Part shown: positions 17,867 to 28,416 of the stretch, piece by piece | How positions within the stretch are numbered: position 1 is the stretch's first letter | How the letters are laid out: each line of letters begins with the position of its first letter | Origin: Trichomonas tenax | Taxonomy: Eukaryota; Parabasalia; Trichomonadida; Trichomonadidae | Reading direction: 5' to 3' | NCBI GenBank assembly: GCA_023091735.1 | Contig: JALKBU010000445.1 | Location: 1-39,709 of the forward strand | Length of the DNA stretch: 39,709 bases | Notes under the pieces: model-generated | Database searches by the model: none | Told to the model about the DNA's origin: nothing | What the model saw: the letters and a program-made list of their open reading frames with translations, nothing else | Program-made: the position numbers and the translations under genes

Positions 17867-18572
17867 ACTGTTGGAATTCTTTATCAGAAGTTTGTTCTAC
17901 CGACTCATTAATTGTGTCAAATTTTTCAATGAGACCAATTTGACACTCTACAAAATTACCTTATTGTCAGTTTTTCTAGAAATGCAGTGCCCGATTTTCT
18001 CTCAATGTGACACAAAATGTTTTGGAACTTAAATATAGTAAGAAAAATCAATAAACTATTAAATCTTAAAAGGAAAAAGTCCCGATTGCAAACAAATAAT
18101 CTTTATATCAACGATGCTTTGCTTTTGATAATTTTTTTTATTCTCTGTTTACTCAGAAATAGACGTTTCGCCTTAAAAAAGTGTTATCTCTCATTAATTT
18201 ATATTTTCGATACTCCTAAACTTTAGTTTGGAGCTTTGACTCCTAAAGTGTTCTATTGAAATTTTTGCGTCTGTTTTATCCCTCCTCTGAAAAATATGGA
18301 TAATGCTATATTATTGTTTCAATTATTTGATCAAGTGGAAAAATATTGAATTAAGCTCCACAGACTATGAAAATCAATACTCCTTGAATAGTTGTGGCTA
18401 ACCTTAATGTAACAGAAGTTGTTACCGATTAAATTAAAATCATCATAATATTGAATTTGTTTGTTTGTTAAGTCGTTAAAAGATTAAAGTCCATTCGAGT
18501 AATATCTATCAAATTTTATAAACAAATATATAATGAAAAGTAATCTAATTATAATGAAAAAATATCAAAAGT
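17867..18572. other. Intergenic, no gene seen
   Basis: A 69-codon frame at 18017-18226 is Lys/Leu/Ile-rich, as AT-rich random sequence would be, and lacks any family feature. No repeats or RNA signals were noted. Confidence 0.45.
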
Positions 18573-20102
18573 CTAATGTGTCCTTAACCTCAATGCATCA
18601 ATGAGTCCGGTCTTTCCGTATTTGGATTCCAATGTGTGCAAGACCTCTGGGGTCACTCTGACGCCAAACTCGAGGAATCCATTTGAAAGTTCTTCAGCTG
18701 ATGAACATCTCAATACAATATCTTCCCAGCCTCCTCTCCTGATTTGTCCTGCAATATCATTAATCATCTCCTCGTCCTCTGTCTCCCTGACTCTTCCGTT
18801 GGGGCTTCTGCCGAGTTCTGTCAGTCTTATACCATCAGAAAGCATCCTTGCGAATGTGGAAACATTCATTGGACCGCCGTAGTGCTGTACAATCATTGCT
18901 AAGTCCTCCTTTGGGAATTTCACAGCGCAGTCTCTTGCCAATCCATCGCGGAGATCATCTGCTGAAAGAAGATCACCTTGCCTCCATTTTGCGAACGCTT
19001 GTTTCGACGTGTGGAAGAATTTGAAGACTTTCTGAGAAATCAACTCTACAATCTTTCCTGGTGTCATATTGCCGACTGATTCCGCGTTTTGGACTTCATC
19101 GGCCGACAGCAAGCGCTGGCGTGGAACTGGTTCGTAATTTGGCTTGTGTCCGAAGATGTTAGGATCGAGATTTCTTCGTGGACCTAAATTCTCGGCCGAA
19201 CCACCAATACGGCGCGTAGCATATTCACCAAAGATGAGTTCATCTTTCTGGCACTGTGATGTACTTGAAGGGAAAGAATCAAGATCGGTATTTGGCGAAA
19301 TTTCATCGAGAAGCTTAGAAGGCGAAACAAAAGTGTCGTGAGAGTTTGGTGCGTATATTCTTGGAGGCGTTGATGGTAATTTTGGAAGATCACGATTGAA
19401 ATCTGGTTGCAGAGGTGGTGTTTGCGTTTTTGGACTGTATGTAGTTGAGCTGACACTAGAACGAACAGGAGAAACACTTTCTGTCTCGCTGCTCATTCCG
19501 CACAAAAAATCAACGAAGGCCATGTAATTTACGAGTCCTGTGTGGTCTTCATCGAGTGAATTTGCGATGCTTGTGACTGTCGCTTGATCAGAAGTTCCAA
19601 ACCAAAGGCAGATATCGATAAACTGCTTTTTGGAGATTTTCCCTAATGTTAATGGATCTGAATCGAGACATTTCATCAAAAGTGCTCTTCTGCAGCTGCA
19701 CAGCATTGTCTGAATCTTGTCAATCGCGGAAGAATCCGGTGAATCGTATTCTGGCTCTTCCAAAACGGGATCAGCAAGTTTCTGACGCGGTACAACAGTC
19801 TCTGGCTTCTGCTTTGACGGAGAAGCTGTAGGAAAAGCTTCTATATCAGCTTTAAGAAGAAATTCGAAATCTTTATAAGTTAATTGTTGAGTATTTAAGC
19901 CTGCTAATTTCCATATTGCCATAACATCGGCCGATGTCAGCATAATTCCGTATGTTGACATTCTACGCGCAAATTGAGCAACGGACATATCTGAATTCGT
20001 GCTAAAAACGGTCCAGCGTGCTTTGTTCGTGGGCCCAAGACTCAGGATTTTCATTTGAAGCTGTTTTAGACTGCGTCTTAAGCGTTGTTCGGACGACATC
20101 AA
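18573..20102 (-). CDS. EF-hand-like protein, mostly without calcium ligands
   Basis: A 509-residue protein. Several segments have the helix-loop-helix look of EF-hands: residues about 45-90 (MSTYGIMLTSADVMAIWKLA, then LTYKDFEFLLKAD), about 155-205 (ISKKQFIDICLWFG, then SLDEDHTGLVNYMAFVDFLCG) and about 345-425. Only DEDHTGLVNYMA resembles a calcium loop; its last position, normally Glu, is Ala, so calcium binding is uncertain. Residues about 95-135 and 205-340 are Pro/Ser/Thr-rich and probably disordered. Paired degenerate EF-hands with linkers are common among protist cytoskeletal and flagellar proteins, but nothing specific fixes its role. The frame opens with two Met codons; either could start it. 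Confidence 0.72.
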   Translation of the reverse strand: MMSSEQRLRRSLKQLQMKILSLGPTNKARWTVFSTNSDMSVAQFARRMSTYGIMLTSADVMAIWKLAGLNTQQLTYKDFEFLLKADIEAFPTASPSKQKPETVVPRQKLADPVLEEPEYDSPDSSAIDKIQTMLCSCRRALLMKCLDSDPLTLGKISKKQFIDICLWFGTSDQATVTSIANSLDEDHTGLVNYMAFVDFLCGMSSETESVSPVRSSVSSTTYSPKTQTPPLQPDFNRDLPKLPSTPPRIYAPNSHDTFVSPSKLLDEISPNTDLDSFPSSTSQCQKDELIFGEYATRRIGGSAENLGPRRNLDPNIFGHKPNYEPVPRQRLLSADEVQNAESVGNMTPGKIVELISQKVFKFFHTSKQAFAKWRQGDLLSADDLRDGLARDCAVKFPKEDLAMIVQHYGGPMNVSTFARMLSDGIRLTELGRSPNGRVRETEDEEMINDIAGQIRRGGWEDIVLRCSSAEELSNGFLEFGVRVTPEVLHTLESKYGKTGLIDALRLRTH

Positions 20103-20470
20103 AATTTATAGCGAGAAAATTTTCTAAATATTTAAAATTTCGAAATCGCTGTATTTTCATGTGTTATAAGTCCTACAGTGCACAAATTTCGTATTTTTGT
20201 CGAAATTTTACACATTTTATCGATAAAAGAGTGATTTTGATTTGAAATTTGGTATATCCACATAAAAATATATCTAAATTTGATAAAATTTTGAGTTCAT
20301 AATTATATGAAATGATTGATATCGAAATCATATTAACGTATGTTTATTTGAATACTTTACATGACTCATTATGAACTTTCAAGCATCCAAACCATTTCGA
20401 TATTTAATTATTTTGCCTGCTTCTATTTCGTATTTTAGACGTATTTTGATTTTTTATTTTTCCTAGAAAT

Positions 20471-21379
20471 TGGAGTTTAATGTAATAAAAAACTTTACTG
20501 GAATAAAGTGAATTTGGAATCAGACCCTATTTTGGAATAACCGCCATTTTGGAATAATGACGGTTATTCCATATGCCAAAATAGGTCGAAAAGTGACAAT
20601 AATTGAATACCCAAACTATTTGGAATCAAAATGAATTCGGATTTGGAATCAAAAGTGCAATAATGGAATTAGGAATCGACCTCAAGGTCTCTGTTATATA
20701 GCAACTTATTAATAAGTTGTTAGCTGACATCGAGCTTGTTTACATGTCAGTTATTCTTCAACTTTGATTACACGTTTTTGTTGAATAGAGAATACATTGA
20801 TGCGTGCTATGATATATGCAAGACGACAGCCAATGAATTCTATCGATTGAAAATGTAGTTTTGCTTTAAAATGAAAAGATATCAGAATAAATCACTTCTA
20901 ACTTTTCGATTTTTAAATCACTGTTATTGCATATACTCTATATTTGAAGTACCCATCGATTTTGAAGATCCGGAGATTCCAAATATTTATCGTACGATTA
21001 AATACCTGAAATAGATTGAGAAAAATTGCTTCGCCTCATAGCTCAATTTGAATAGGAATTGAGGATAAAGTGATTATGTTTCCAACTGCCTGACGGTCAT
21101 TCCAAATTATTTTTGATTCCATTATTATCCATTATTCCTAATTCCAATATCGAAGTTGATTCCAAATTTTGAGAGCATTATTCGCATATCCAAATATTCT
21201 GCGATTCCAAATAATTTGGGTATTCCATTATTGTTACTTTTCGACCTATTTTGGCATATTGAATAACCGTCAATATTCCAAATTGGTGGTTATTACAAAA
21301 TAGGGTTTGATTCCAAATTCACTTTATTCGCATAAAGTCACTTTTATTCCAATAATGTTTTTTATTCCATTAAACTCCA
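20471..21379. mobile_element. 909-bp element with long inverted repeats
   Basis: The left end TGGAGTTTAATGTAATAAAA and right end, read inward on the other strand (TGGAGTTTAATGGAATAAAA), match closely. Similarity continues for about 200 bp (left arm about 20471-20677, right arm about 21135-21379), including TTGGAATCA, CGGTTATTC and AGGTCGAAAAGT blocks in mirrored order. The arms are built largely of short GGAAT/ATTCC words. The 400-bp middle (20690-21100) has no coding frame I can support. No target duplication is evident (flanks TCCTAGAAAT and TTATTTTCAT). It may be a non-autonomous long-TIR transposon. Confidence 0.75.
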
Positions 21380-21722
21380 TTATTTTCATGTCCCAAAAAA
21401 AGTGAATTTATCTAAATATCCAATAAATTTATTAAAAATTAATTTAATAACATCGAATAATACTTTGTTTTATATTAATGTCACTCGTTAAAATAAGAAT
21501 ATAATGATTATTTATTGAGGTATAAACAATTTTATTTTATAGGAATTATTTATAACTTAAAATGTTTATAACTCATTAAATAAATCATATATAAGCTGAA
21601 TTCTTTTAGATATAGATCCAGCAGTTTCTATATATGATAACTATATAATCATTTTGAAATTATAAAGAATCAAAATTTAAAGTAGCCGACCACTTAAACG
21701 AAATAACGTATATCACAAAAAA
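21380..21722. other. Intergenic between the inverted-repeat element and CFAP298
   Basis: Highly AT-rich. The only readable signal is TATCACAAAAAAATG at the end: TCACAA (21713-21718) fits the trichomonad initiator and gives an 8-base leader before the ATG at 21723. Confidence 0.5.
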
Positions 21723-22457
21723 ATGGTGAATTTTCATCTAACTACGACGAAGGAAACCGATTTTTTGTACACGACGACAGTTGACGCTGAAGTGACACCT
21801 GTTATCGAAGATTGTGTTGCCATACACAACGCCATCCTCAAAATCAGAGAATTCGTTTCCAAATTGAAAGACTTAATCAAATTGGGTCCAATGGGCGAAA
21901 ACAATGAGAGAGCAAATCCACCGGAAAAGAAAGAAATCCTTGAAAGAGCCATCGCTGACGCTGAAGCGGCAATTGATCCAGAATTGGCAAAGAAGAAAGT
22001 CGCTTTGACAGTTGAAGGTGTTACAGAGGAACTTGCACGTCTCTCTGGTGCTGTTACAATCGTTTATCCAGAAGGATTGCCAAAAACTGATCCAGTCCGC
22101 AAAATTATGGAAGGTGAACCAGTCAAATACGAGTTAGATCCAAAGCTTGTTCAGTTCTGGGTCACAAGAAAGTCCTATCAGCGCGGAAAGCACATTTATG
22201 ATTTCACTGGCAAGAATGAGAAGCAAACATTCATTGCTAAGTTCACAGGACCGGAGAGTGGACCACCACCAAGAGATGTGACGATGGATAAAGAAGCACA
22301 AATCAAATTAATGTCACAAATGCATCGCAAAGCAGAAGAACTCAAGAGAATCGAAAACGACGATGACACATCTTATCTCGACTCCGCTTGGGCAAATCCA
22401 AGAGGTTTGAAGAACACATTCCAAGGACTTGAAGATGTCGACTGGAAACCGCATTAA
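21723..22457 (+). CDS. CFAP298: Cilia- and flagella-associated protein 298
   Basis: A 244-residue protein that I recognise as CFAP298 (C21orf59/Kurly), a cytoplasmic factor needed to assemble outer dynein arms in motile cilia. Family landmarks are in order: an N-terminal strand region; a helix ending in 'LKDLIKLGPMGENN'; PPEKKEILERAIADAEAAI; LARLSGAVTIVYPEGLPKTD (the family's 'RGAVMIVYPMGLPPHDP' block); YDFTGKNEKQTFIAKF; and the C-terminal EELKRIENDDDTSYLDSAWA, then LKNTFQGLEDVDWKPH. It is shorter than the human protein (290), mainly by loss of an insert after the first helix. A TCACAA initiator lies 5 bases before the ATG, and the TAA stop overlaps TAAA. It is convergent with the HID1-like gene, with a 137-bp gap. 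It implies a motile flagellum in this organism. Confidence 0.92.
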   Translation: MVNFHLTTTKETDFLYTTTVDAEVTPVIEDCVAIHNAILKIREFVSKLKDLIKLGPMGENNERANPPEKKEILERAIADAEAAIDPELAKKKVALTVEGVTEELARLSGAVTIVYPEGLPKTDPVRKIMEGEPVKYELDPKLVQFWVTRKSYQRGKHIYDFTGKNEKQTFIAKFTGPESGPPPRDVTMDKEAQIKLMSQMHRKAEELKRIENDDDTSYLDSAWANPRGLKNTFQGLEDVDWKPH

Positions 22458-22594
22458 AATACATGTTTGTAGCTAATTTACATATTTTACAACTGATAGA
22501 GTTCAAATATTATTATCGAAATTGAATATTAATAAATAAAATATTTTTATTCACATAGGATGATTATATAGAGATTATCAAACAAGGTTTTCTA

Positions 22595-24187
22595 TTATTT
22601 GGTTTCAGAATTCGAAGGATTCAACTCAACAATTGCATTTTGGGTAAAAATTGCATAGCACCAGCTTGGCCATGATTGCTTCATGTTGAATCCAACAACG
22701 GAATGATTAGTATTCATCAATTTATAACCTTCCGGATTGAAATTCTTTGGATCGCTTAAATAGTTCAACATGAGGGATTTAGCGTTCGAATCTGGCAATA
22801 TTTCGACGATTTTAATGTTACCAGCCATAAAGCTGATGAATTTCTGATTATCTTTCGGATTGCAAGCAAAAACATGCGCAAATATATCTGTTATCACTTG
22901 AATAAGTGTGGAAATCTTTGGAATGTCACTCTTCGTAATCAAACCTTGAACAATAATTAACAAAGCACGCGCAGCTTCTTCTGAAAAGTTTTTGATGAAA
23001 GGAGAAATTGTGTGAATTAAGCATAGCAATGAAAGCATGAAATCTTCTGAAGAGATCTTAATCAATGCCATGATTAAAATTGTAGAAATTGTTTCATTAC
23101 GATGTTCGTTAAATTGCGCATTAATAATATGTTCAGCTTCCTTGAAACATAACAAATGCATCAAGCATGAGATCGCAATTGTGTGGATGTAAGATATTCC
23201 TGTTGTATCGTAGACTTTTAACATTAAAGTCATAATTGATTCTGTAATTTTAATACCTTCTGGTTGTGCAGCAACGTATCGGCCGAATTCTGGTTTGTTT
23301 GCAAGGAAAATATGGATTAATGTCAAACCTTCAATAGCAAGTGGACAATTGAAATTTGTAATTGGAATTTCGTAGAATAAAGCTTCCATAAGTAACTTTG
23401 GATTCATATTCGATATGCATTGAGCAAACTGAGTATCAATATAAAGGAATTCTGCAATCAAACAAATACAATGTCTGATAATTGCTTCTTTTGTTGTATT
23501 TTTACGATTCTCAGCTAAACTTAGTAAATAGTAGCTGCATGTCTTGCAGAGGTTGTTGATGAATCTTTGATATGGAAAGCCTGGCATTAATAAAAACTTA
23601 TCATAGTGAATTTCTGTAGATCCTGCGAAAGCTCCTCTACTGTAGAATAGAAGAAGCGCGTGTAATACATCTAAAAGGCTTTCATCAAATCTCGTTGCTG
23701 TGCTATAAGTCGAATCCCAGTCTTCGCTGTTTTCTGGCATTACAACATTGGGACAAAACAACAGACTAACCAATGCTTTGATCAATCTTTCCCCTAAAGA
23801 AAGATTTCCTGAAGGAGAATAAAATAGCCTGTGATTCAAGTTAGAGAGTGAATTATCAGTAGACGTGACGATGAAAAATGACACTACCAGTTGTAAAACG
23901 GTGTTAAATTGCTTATAGAAGAAAACTCCGATATATTCTTTCGAATTTTTAAGCGGAATTGTGCTTAAGTACGTAATGCATACATGGAGAAGCTTAAGCA
24001 CATTGTCTGGTTGCTTTTTTGCTATCTCATACAACAGTTTTGGTGGAATTTTGGCTCGATATTCATTCTTTGTGCCGTGTTGAAGCAAAGTATTCCAAAA
24101 ATCCACGTTAATCACCTCCCTGTCATCTAAAAGTTTGCTTAAGTGATCAAGGAGCGGACTAGATTCATAAGAACCAGTATTCCCCAT
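22595..24187 (-). CDS. HID1/dymeclin-family protein
   Basis: I start this at the Met at 24187 (MGNTGSYESS), giving 530 residues; the frame is open for eight more codons. The N-terminal MGNTGS is a good N-myristoylation signal and equals the start of animal HID-1 proteins. Further family-like points: FWNTLLQHGT near residue 33, then LSLGERLIKALVSLLFCPNVV (the HID1 'l...LLFCPdf' block), then SLLDVLHALLLFYSRGAF, and a solenoid of hydrophobic helices to the end. HID1 is a peripheral Golgi/trans-Golgi protein important for secretory granule cargo; dymeclin is a Golgi relative that also starts MG. It is shorter than human HID1 (about 788), missing C-terminal sequence. It is assigned from pattern memory, so HID1 rather than dymeclin is likely but not certain. 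Confidence 0.72.
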   Translation of the reverse strand: MGNTGSYESSPLLDHLSKLLDDREVINVDFWNTLLQHGTKNEYRAKIPPKLLYEIAKKQPDNVLKLLHVCITYLSTIPLKNSKEYIGVFFYKQFNTVLQLVVSFFIVTSTDNSLSNLNHRLFYSPSGNLSLGERLIKALVSLLFCPNVVMPENSEDWDSTYSTATRFDESLLDVLHALLLFYSRGAFAGSTEIHYDKFLLMPGFPYQRFINNLCKTCSYYLLSLAENRKNTTKEAIIRHCICLIAEFLYIDTQFAQCISNMNPKLLMEALFYEIPITNFNCPLAIEGLTLIHIFLANKPEFGRYVAAQPEGIKITESIMTLMLKVYDTTGISYIHTIAISCLMHLLCFKEAEHIINAQFNEHRNETISTILIMALIKISSEDFMLSLLCLIHTISPFIKNFSEEAARALLIIVQGLITKSDIPKISTLIQVITDIFAHVFACNPKDNQKFISFMAGNIKIVEILPDSNAKSLMLNYLSDPKNFNPEGYKLMNTNHSVVGFNMKQSWPSWCYAIFTQNAIVELNPSNSETK

Positions 24188-24211
24188 TTCTTTAATTATA
24201 ATGTTTATCAC

Positions 24212-24932
24212 CTAAACAAAAAAATCTTTCCTATTTTTGCTCATTTTTGATATATTTCTCCTTTGATTTGCTCAAAATCAAATCCTAATAACAAAAAAGA
24301 TTTTACAAAATCAATCAAATATTTCTTACATCAAAAGAAAGATCCTCAATTAATCTTTCATATTATATCAAGTAGTATTTCAAATTTCAACCAAATTGTT
24401 AGATATCTATATGGAATTCAATGAGAGAAGTGAAAATCTTCATTACCAAGGTATGTTACCGCTCGAAAATAGAAAATTTATCTAGTATTTTTCAAAAATT
24501 GAAGGTAATGTCTACAATTTGAGCCGGTCATAGTAAAGCAATGGAGAATGATATCCCAAAAACGAAAAGATATTAACTCAAATAAAGAATTATTTTGGGG
24601 ACCCAAATAGATTTCAAAGCTCAACAAGCAGTGATTTCCATGTAATAAGGATTAAAAGAATCAATGTTGTAAATTACTGTGCTCGTTTTCGTGATCATTT
24701 TGATTAATAAGTCAACTTTTTTCAATTAAAATTATTTTTTGTGTAATGAACATCAAATCCAACCAGCGCCAAAACCGTGATCACTCAATCAAAGGACGAG
24801 AGTTTCTCATCCAAAACTATCAGATTTGATGTAATTGTTCTATTAAATTGCCCAATCTGATTAAAAAAGCAACTAATTTAGTCGAAAATAATAAACAAAA
24901 AGAGGGATACATAGGCTAAAACATACAAACAA
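24212..24932. other. Intergenic, no gene seen
   Basis: AT-rich gap upstream of the HID1-like gene. No frame, RNA signature or dispersed repeat was found. Confidence 0.5.
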
Positions 24933-25181
24933 TCAACCTATGTGAGATTTTTTGAGCATTGTCGTTGAATTTGCGTGTACAGCGAATGGGAAGGCCATCT
25001 TATGAAAAGGGGCCGAAGGCCTTTTCAAAGTTGCTCCAATCGTTGCCGGATTCACCTTGAGACAAGAATTGTAATTTTTATAAGGAACTATAGCGTCAGG
25101 AGGCTGCACGTTTTCGTTTGCTTTAGTACACATTAGATTGATACTCGTTGTTTGATTCGTATTGATAGTTAGTGCCATCAT
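24933..25181 (-). CDS. Small uncharacterised protein, 82 residues
   Basis: Not recognised. The protein starts MMALTINTNQTTSINLM, is Asn/Thr/Lys/Pro-rich, has two Cys, and has no signal peptide or membrane segment. Support for it being a gene comes from upstream: on its strand ATTGTCACTTTTTTCAGG lies about 20-35 bases before the ATG, the same initiator-bearing motif as at the thiamine kinase and TMEM33-like genes, and a second copy sits about 80 bp further up. Against it, the interior (25004-25026) encodes a strong hairpin with a C(UUCG)G loop, so the transcript could be a structured RNA instead of a messenger. Codon use is not distinctive at this length. Confidence 0.45.
   Translation of the reverse strand: MMALTINTNQTTSINLMCTKANENVQPPDAIVPYKNYNSCLKVNPATIGATLKRPSAPFHKMAFPFAVHANSTTMLKKSHIG
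25004..25026 (-). ncRNA. UUCG-tetraloop hairpin within the small ORF
   Basis: On the minus strand GAAAAGGCC-TTCG-GCCCCTTTTC can pair over about nine base pairs, with one C-C mismatch and one bulged C, closed by a C(UUCG)G tetraloop, one of the most stable RNA loops. It stands out from the AT-rich flanks. It may be a feature of the transcript of the 82-codon frame. Confidence 0.35.
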
Positions 25182-26304
25182 TCGGAAAAAATTAAAAACC
25201 TGAAAAAAGTGACAATGATTTTACAAATTCTCAAAAAAAGTGATCGTTTATTATTGATTTTTGTCAGTATTCAAAATTGTCACTTTTAAAATCTCTCTTT
25301 GTCAAGTTTTGATTTAATGTTTTTAACTCATCTTTTTATTCAGTATTTTTTTCAATACTCATAGTTATTTTTATTTTAAATATATGATCTACTTATGATG
25401 TCAAATCTATTTTATCATTAAAATAATTTTTTATTCTCTATTTTGATCCAATACGATTTTCAAAAAAAATGCCTGTGGCATGTTTTCTATGCCATTGACA
25501 GAATAAACTATTCCATGGAAAGCTAGTATCAAATAGAAAATGGGGTATTATGCATGATTAATTTTTATTTTATCAATATTGAAATTGAATCTTGAATATG
25601 TGTTATTTTGATTACATTCGACCACAGTATTATAGCCTCAATACAACATTGTCTGAATCAATGTTTTTGGATCAAAATATAACTTTATTGGAATAACATT
25701 GAATACATTCAAAGATTTATATTGAACACAAAAATTGTTGCTTATTCTTCTGTTCACAAGCTCCAATATTTCATATTTGGAAATGAAAAATAATTTCTTT
25801 GATAAATGTCCTCTAAATCAGTGATTTCATCAAAGATAATCAATCGAAGTTATTCCATTGAAATAAAATCCTCCAAACACATTGATGTCTTTTTGAATTG
25901 AAAGTTTTCCATATTCGAAGTGATATTAGAACAAAAATCTAATAAGAAACCATTTCACTTGATTATTTCATAGATATCCACTAACTTCAAAAAGTTTTGA
26001 TGCTTATTTCAAAAAATTTGATATTTTTAAGATCACATATAGAAATTATCAGCATCACTTTCAAATAAGGAACAATTTAACATAACTTTCATGTTCTTAA
26101 GTTCTTAGTGTTATAACACATCAAAATATATGATGATTCAAAAAATTAAATAAAAAAACTTAGTTTGGACCAAATAAGATCATTGAATACATTGCTTCAT
26201 ATTTTTAATTGAAATTCTATTAGTTATGCTTAATATAATTCAATAATAAATCAATTTTTTAAATCATTAGAATCATTTTGATCTGATATTTGTTTAATTG
26301 ATAG
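25182..26304. promoter_or_regulatory. Motif-bearing start, then empty AT-rich DNA
   Basis: At 25204-25287 three copies of the AAAAGTGAC/GTCACTTTT word occur: AAAAAAGTGACAATG, AAAAAAAGTGATCG and AAATTGTCACTTTT, the last inverted. They lie upstream of the small gene. From about 25300 to 26304 I see no gene, repeat or RNA. Confidence 0.45.
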
Positions 26305-27866
26305 TTATTTTGTTTCCACAATAGAACCATGCTCAATAAGTTTATTAACTGAATCAACTTTATTACATTCAGTTGCAATGATCAGAGCGGTATTTCCATT
26401 GTCGTCTTTTGCTTCTATATTTGCATCATGTTCTATGAGTTTTGTAATAGAATCAACACTGTTTTTCGCAGAAGCAGCCAACAAAGCAGTGGATACATTA
26501 TTATCTTTTGCTTCAATGTTTGCACCATGTTCTTTGAGTTTAGCGATGGACCCAACTTAATTGTGGACAGCCGCAATAATCAAAGCCGTTGATCCTTTAT
26601 TATTTTTTGCTTCTATATTTGCTCCATGTTCAATAAGCTTTGTTATGCAATCAACAGCATTATTTTCAGCCGCTGTCATTAATACTGTAGTTCCTTTATT
26701 ATCTTTTGCTTCTATTATTGAACCAAATTCTATAAGCTTTATAACAGAATCAACGCTATTTGTTTTAGATGCATAGAACAAAGCTGTGCGTCCAAATTTA
26801 TCCTTTTCTTCAATATTTGCACCATATTCAATAAGTTTCACCAGAAGTTCAACATTATTATATTGTACTGCCAGCATTAAAGATGTTTCATCATTTTGGA
26901 ATTTTTCTTCAACATTTGCTCCATGTTCAATAAGTTTTGTGATTGTGTTCATGTTGTGAAATATCACAGCATACATCAATGGTGAGATTACACTATGATT
27001 TTCTAAACAAATATCATCAAGATATTCAATTATTCCGAAGCTGCCGAAATAGAAGAAATCCTTGAATTCATGTGTTGATGCATACATTAAAAAAGCTTTA
27101 AGATTCAAAAAAGAACTTGCTACCTGAGGATCTATTGATTGCTTGCGTTCTAATAGAAGATTTCTGATGTGATCAAGATTATTTGTTAATAAACACCATT
27201 TCATCGTGAGAAAATCTGGATTATGAACTATAGACATTGATTAATTATATCTAAATTTTGTCCAAAATAACTCAAGTCAAGGCACATTTTTGTGATTAGT
27301 GCATTTCTGCTTCGAAGATATTCGAAACATTTGGATGATCCAAAGTAGCAGCACCATTCAATTAGATATACCCTCGAATTCCTGATTTATTGTTTTAGGA
27401 TCATCAAATGCATCAAAGCAATTAATAAATTCATGGTAATTATCATGGAGAATGTGATTCATGAATGAACCTGGATCAAATATTTGAAGAATTTGATCAA
27501 TACTCATATTTTGATAATTCTTTAAATGATTGGGTAATTTTGAGTCGCTGATCTTAATGTGATATTCCTTTGAGTAAAGCACTGCAATGTGTGGCTCTAA
27601 AAATGTAAATTTGGTTTTTGCAGGAAATAATTATAAATGTTTTTGAACAGGGTCCAAAAATCAGAAAGATATCTGAGATTGCACTCATAAGCTTTGGAAA
27701 TAATAACAAGAACGGCTGAATTATCCCATTTTGATTTTTCACAAAAGTTGTTTAAATCTCTTGATAAATCTTCGGTTTCGCCTGGCCTAAGGTTGTATAT
27801 GCTATCATAGTATTCTTTGTATTCGTGGTACCTCTTAAAATAGTAATTAGTTAAGTCCCCGTTCAT
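26305..27866 (-). pseudogene. Broken trichomonad-type ankyrin-repeat gene
   Basis: One ankyrin gene can be followed through four frame breaks. The 5' part (from 27866) is the family N-terminal domain, 89 codons to a TAG at 27597; the next frame continues EPHIAVLYSKEYHIKISDS and runs to a stop at 27358; a third frame continues LIEWCCYFGSSKCFEYL to a stop near 27240; then the second frame resumes at 27237 with VHNPDFLTMKWCLLTNN. The shifts at 27358 and 27240 cancel. About eight 33-residue ankyrin repeats of the TALIIAA...LIEHGANIEAK type follow. At 26557-26559 an in-frame TAA interrupts one repeat where its neighbours have a sense codon; repeats then continue in frame to TAA at 26305. The N-terminal domain resembles the DUF3447-like cap of Trichomonas ankyrin proteins. 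Confidence 0.85.
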
Positions 27867-28416
27867 TGTTAAAACTGTCTGGATTTTTTAAATTTTGCCA
27901 ACAAAATTAGGAAAGGGGGGAATCACCATAATAAAAGTACATTGCAGCATTGTTGGTGATAATATAAGCAATAGTGCTAAGATATATAAATTCAAACATT
28001 TTTGAAATATGCACCCTAATGGGCTGAGCACATTTTAAGGAAAAGTCGTATTTTTGAGATTTATCAGTTATAGTAGATGCTTCAAATTCTAGGACTATAA
28101 CATGTTCAGATTTAACTCATGTAAATAATAATTTTTAGTCCAAACTATGTCAAATTAGGGAATTTCACATACGATTATTTTTGATTCAAAAATCGATCGT
28201 CGTTCAACAGAAAGTAATCGTATGATTCTATAATAACACTTTCTATGGCTTCTTTCACACACAGAGCCTCCAATATATGTTTGGAGAAAAATATGAAAGG
28301 AGAAATCAAAAAATTGGGACCATTCAACCATTTTTTTCAAAATCGCTAAAAAGTGACAATAGTGGAAAATGATCGGAAAAATATTGTCACTTTTTAACCA
28401 TTTTTTGGTTGAGTGA
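27867..28416. promoter_or_regulatory. Gap with a 13-bp inverted repeat before the TMEM33-like gene
   Basis: Most of the gap is empty AT-rich DNA. Just before the gene, AAAAAGTGACAAT (28348-28360) and its exact complement ATTGTCACTTTTT (28383-28395) form a dyad with a 22-base spacer. The right half contains TCACTT, which fits the trichomonad initiator, 25-30 bases before the ATG at 28417. Confidence 0.6.

Noticed and set aside
18017..18226. 69-codon frame with a hydrophobic middle
   Set aside because: Composition is that expected from AT-rich DNA, with no promoter word and no similarity to a known family.
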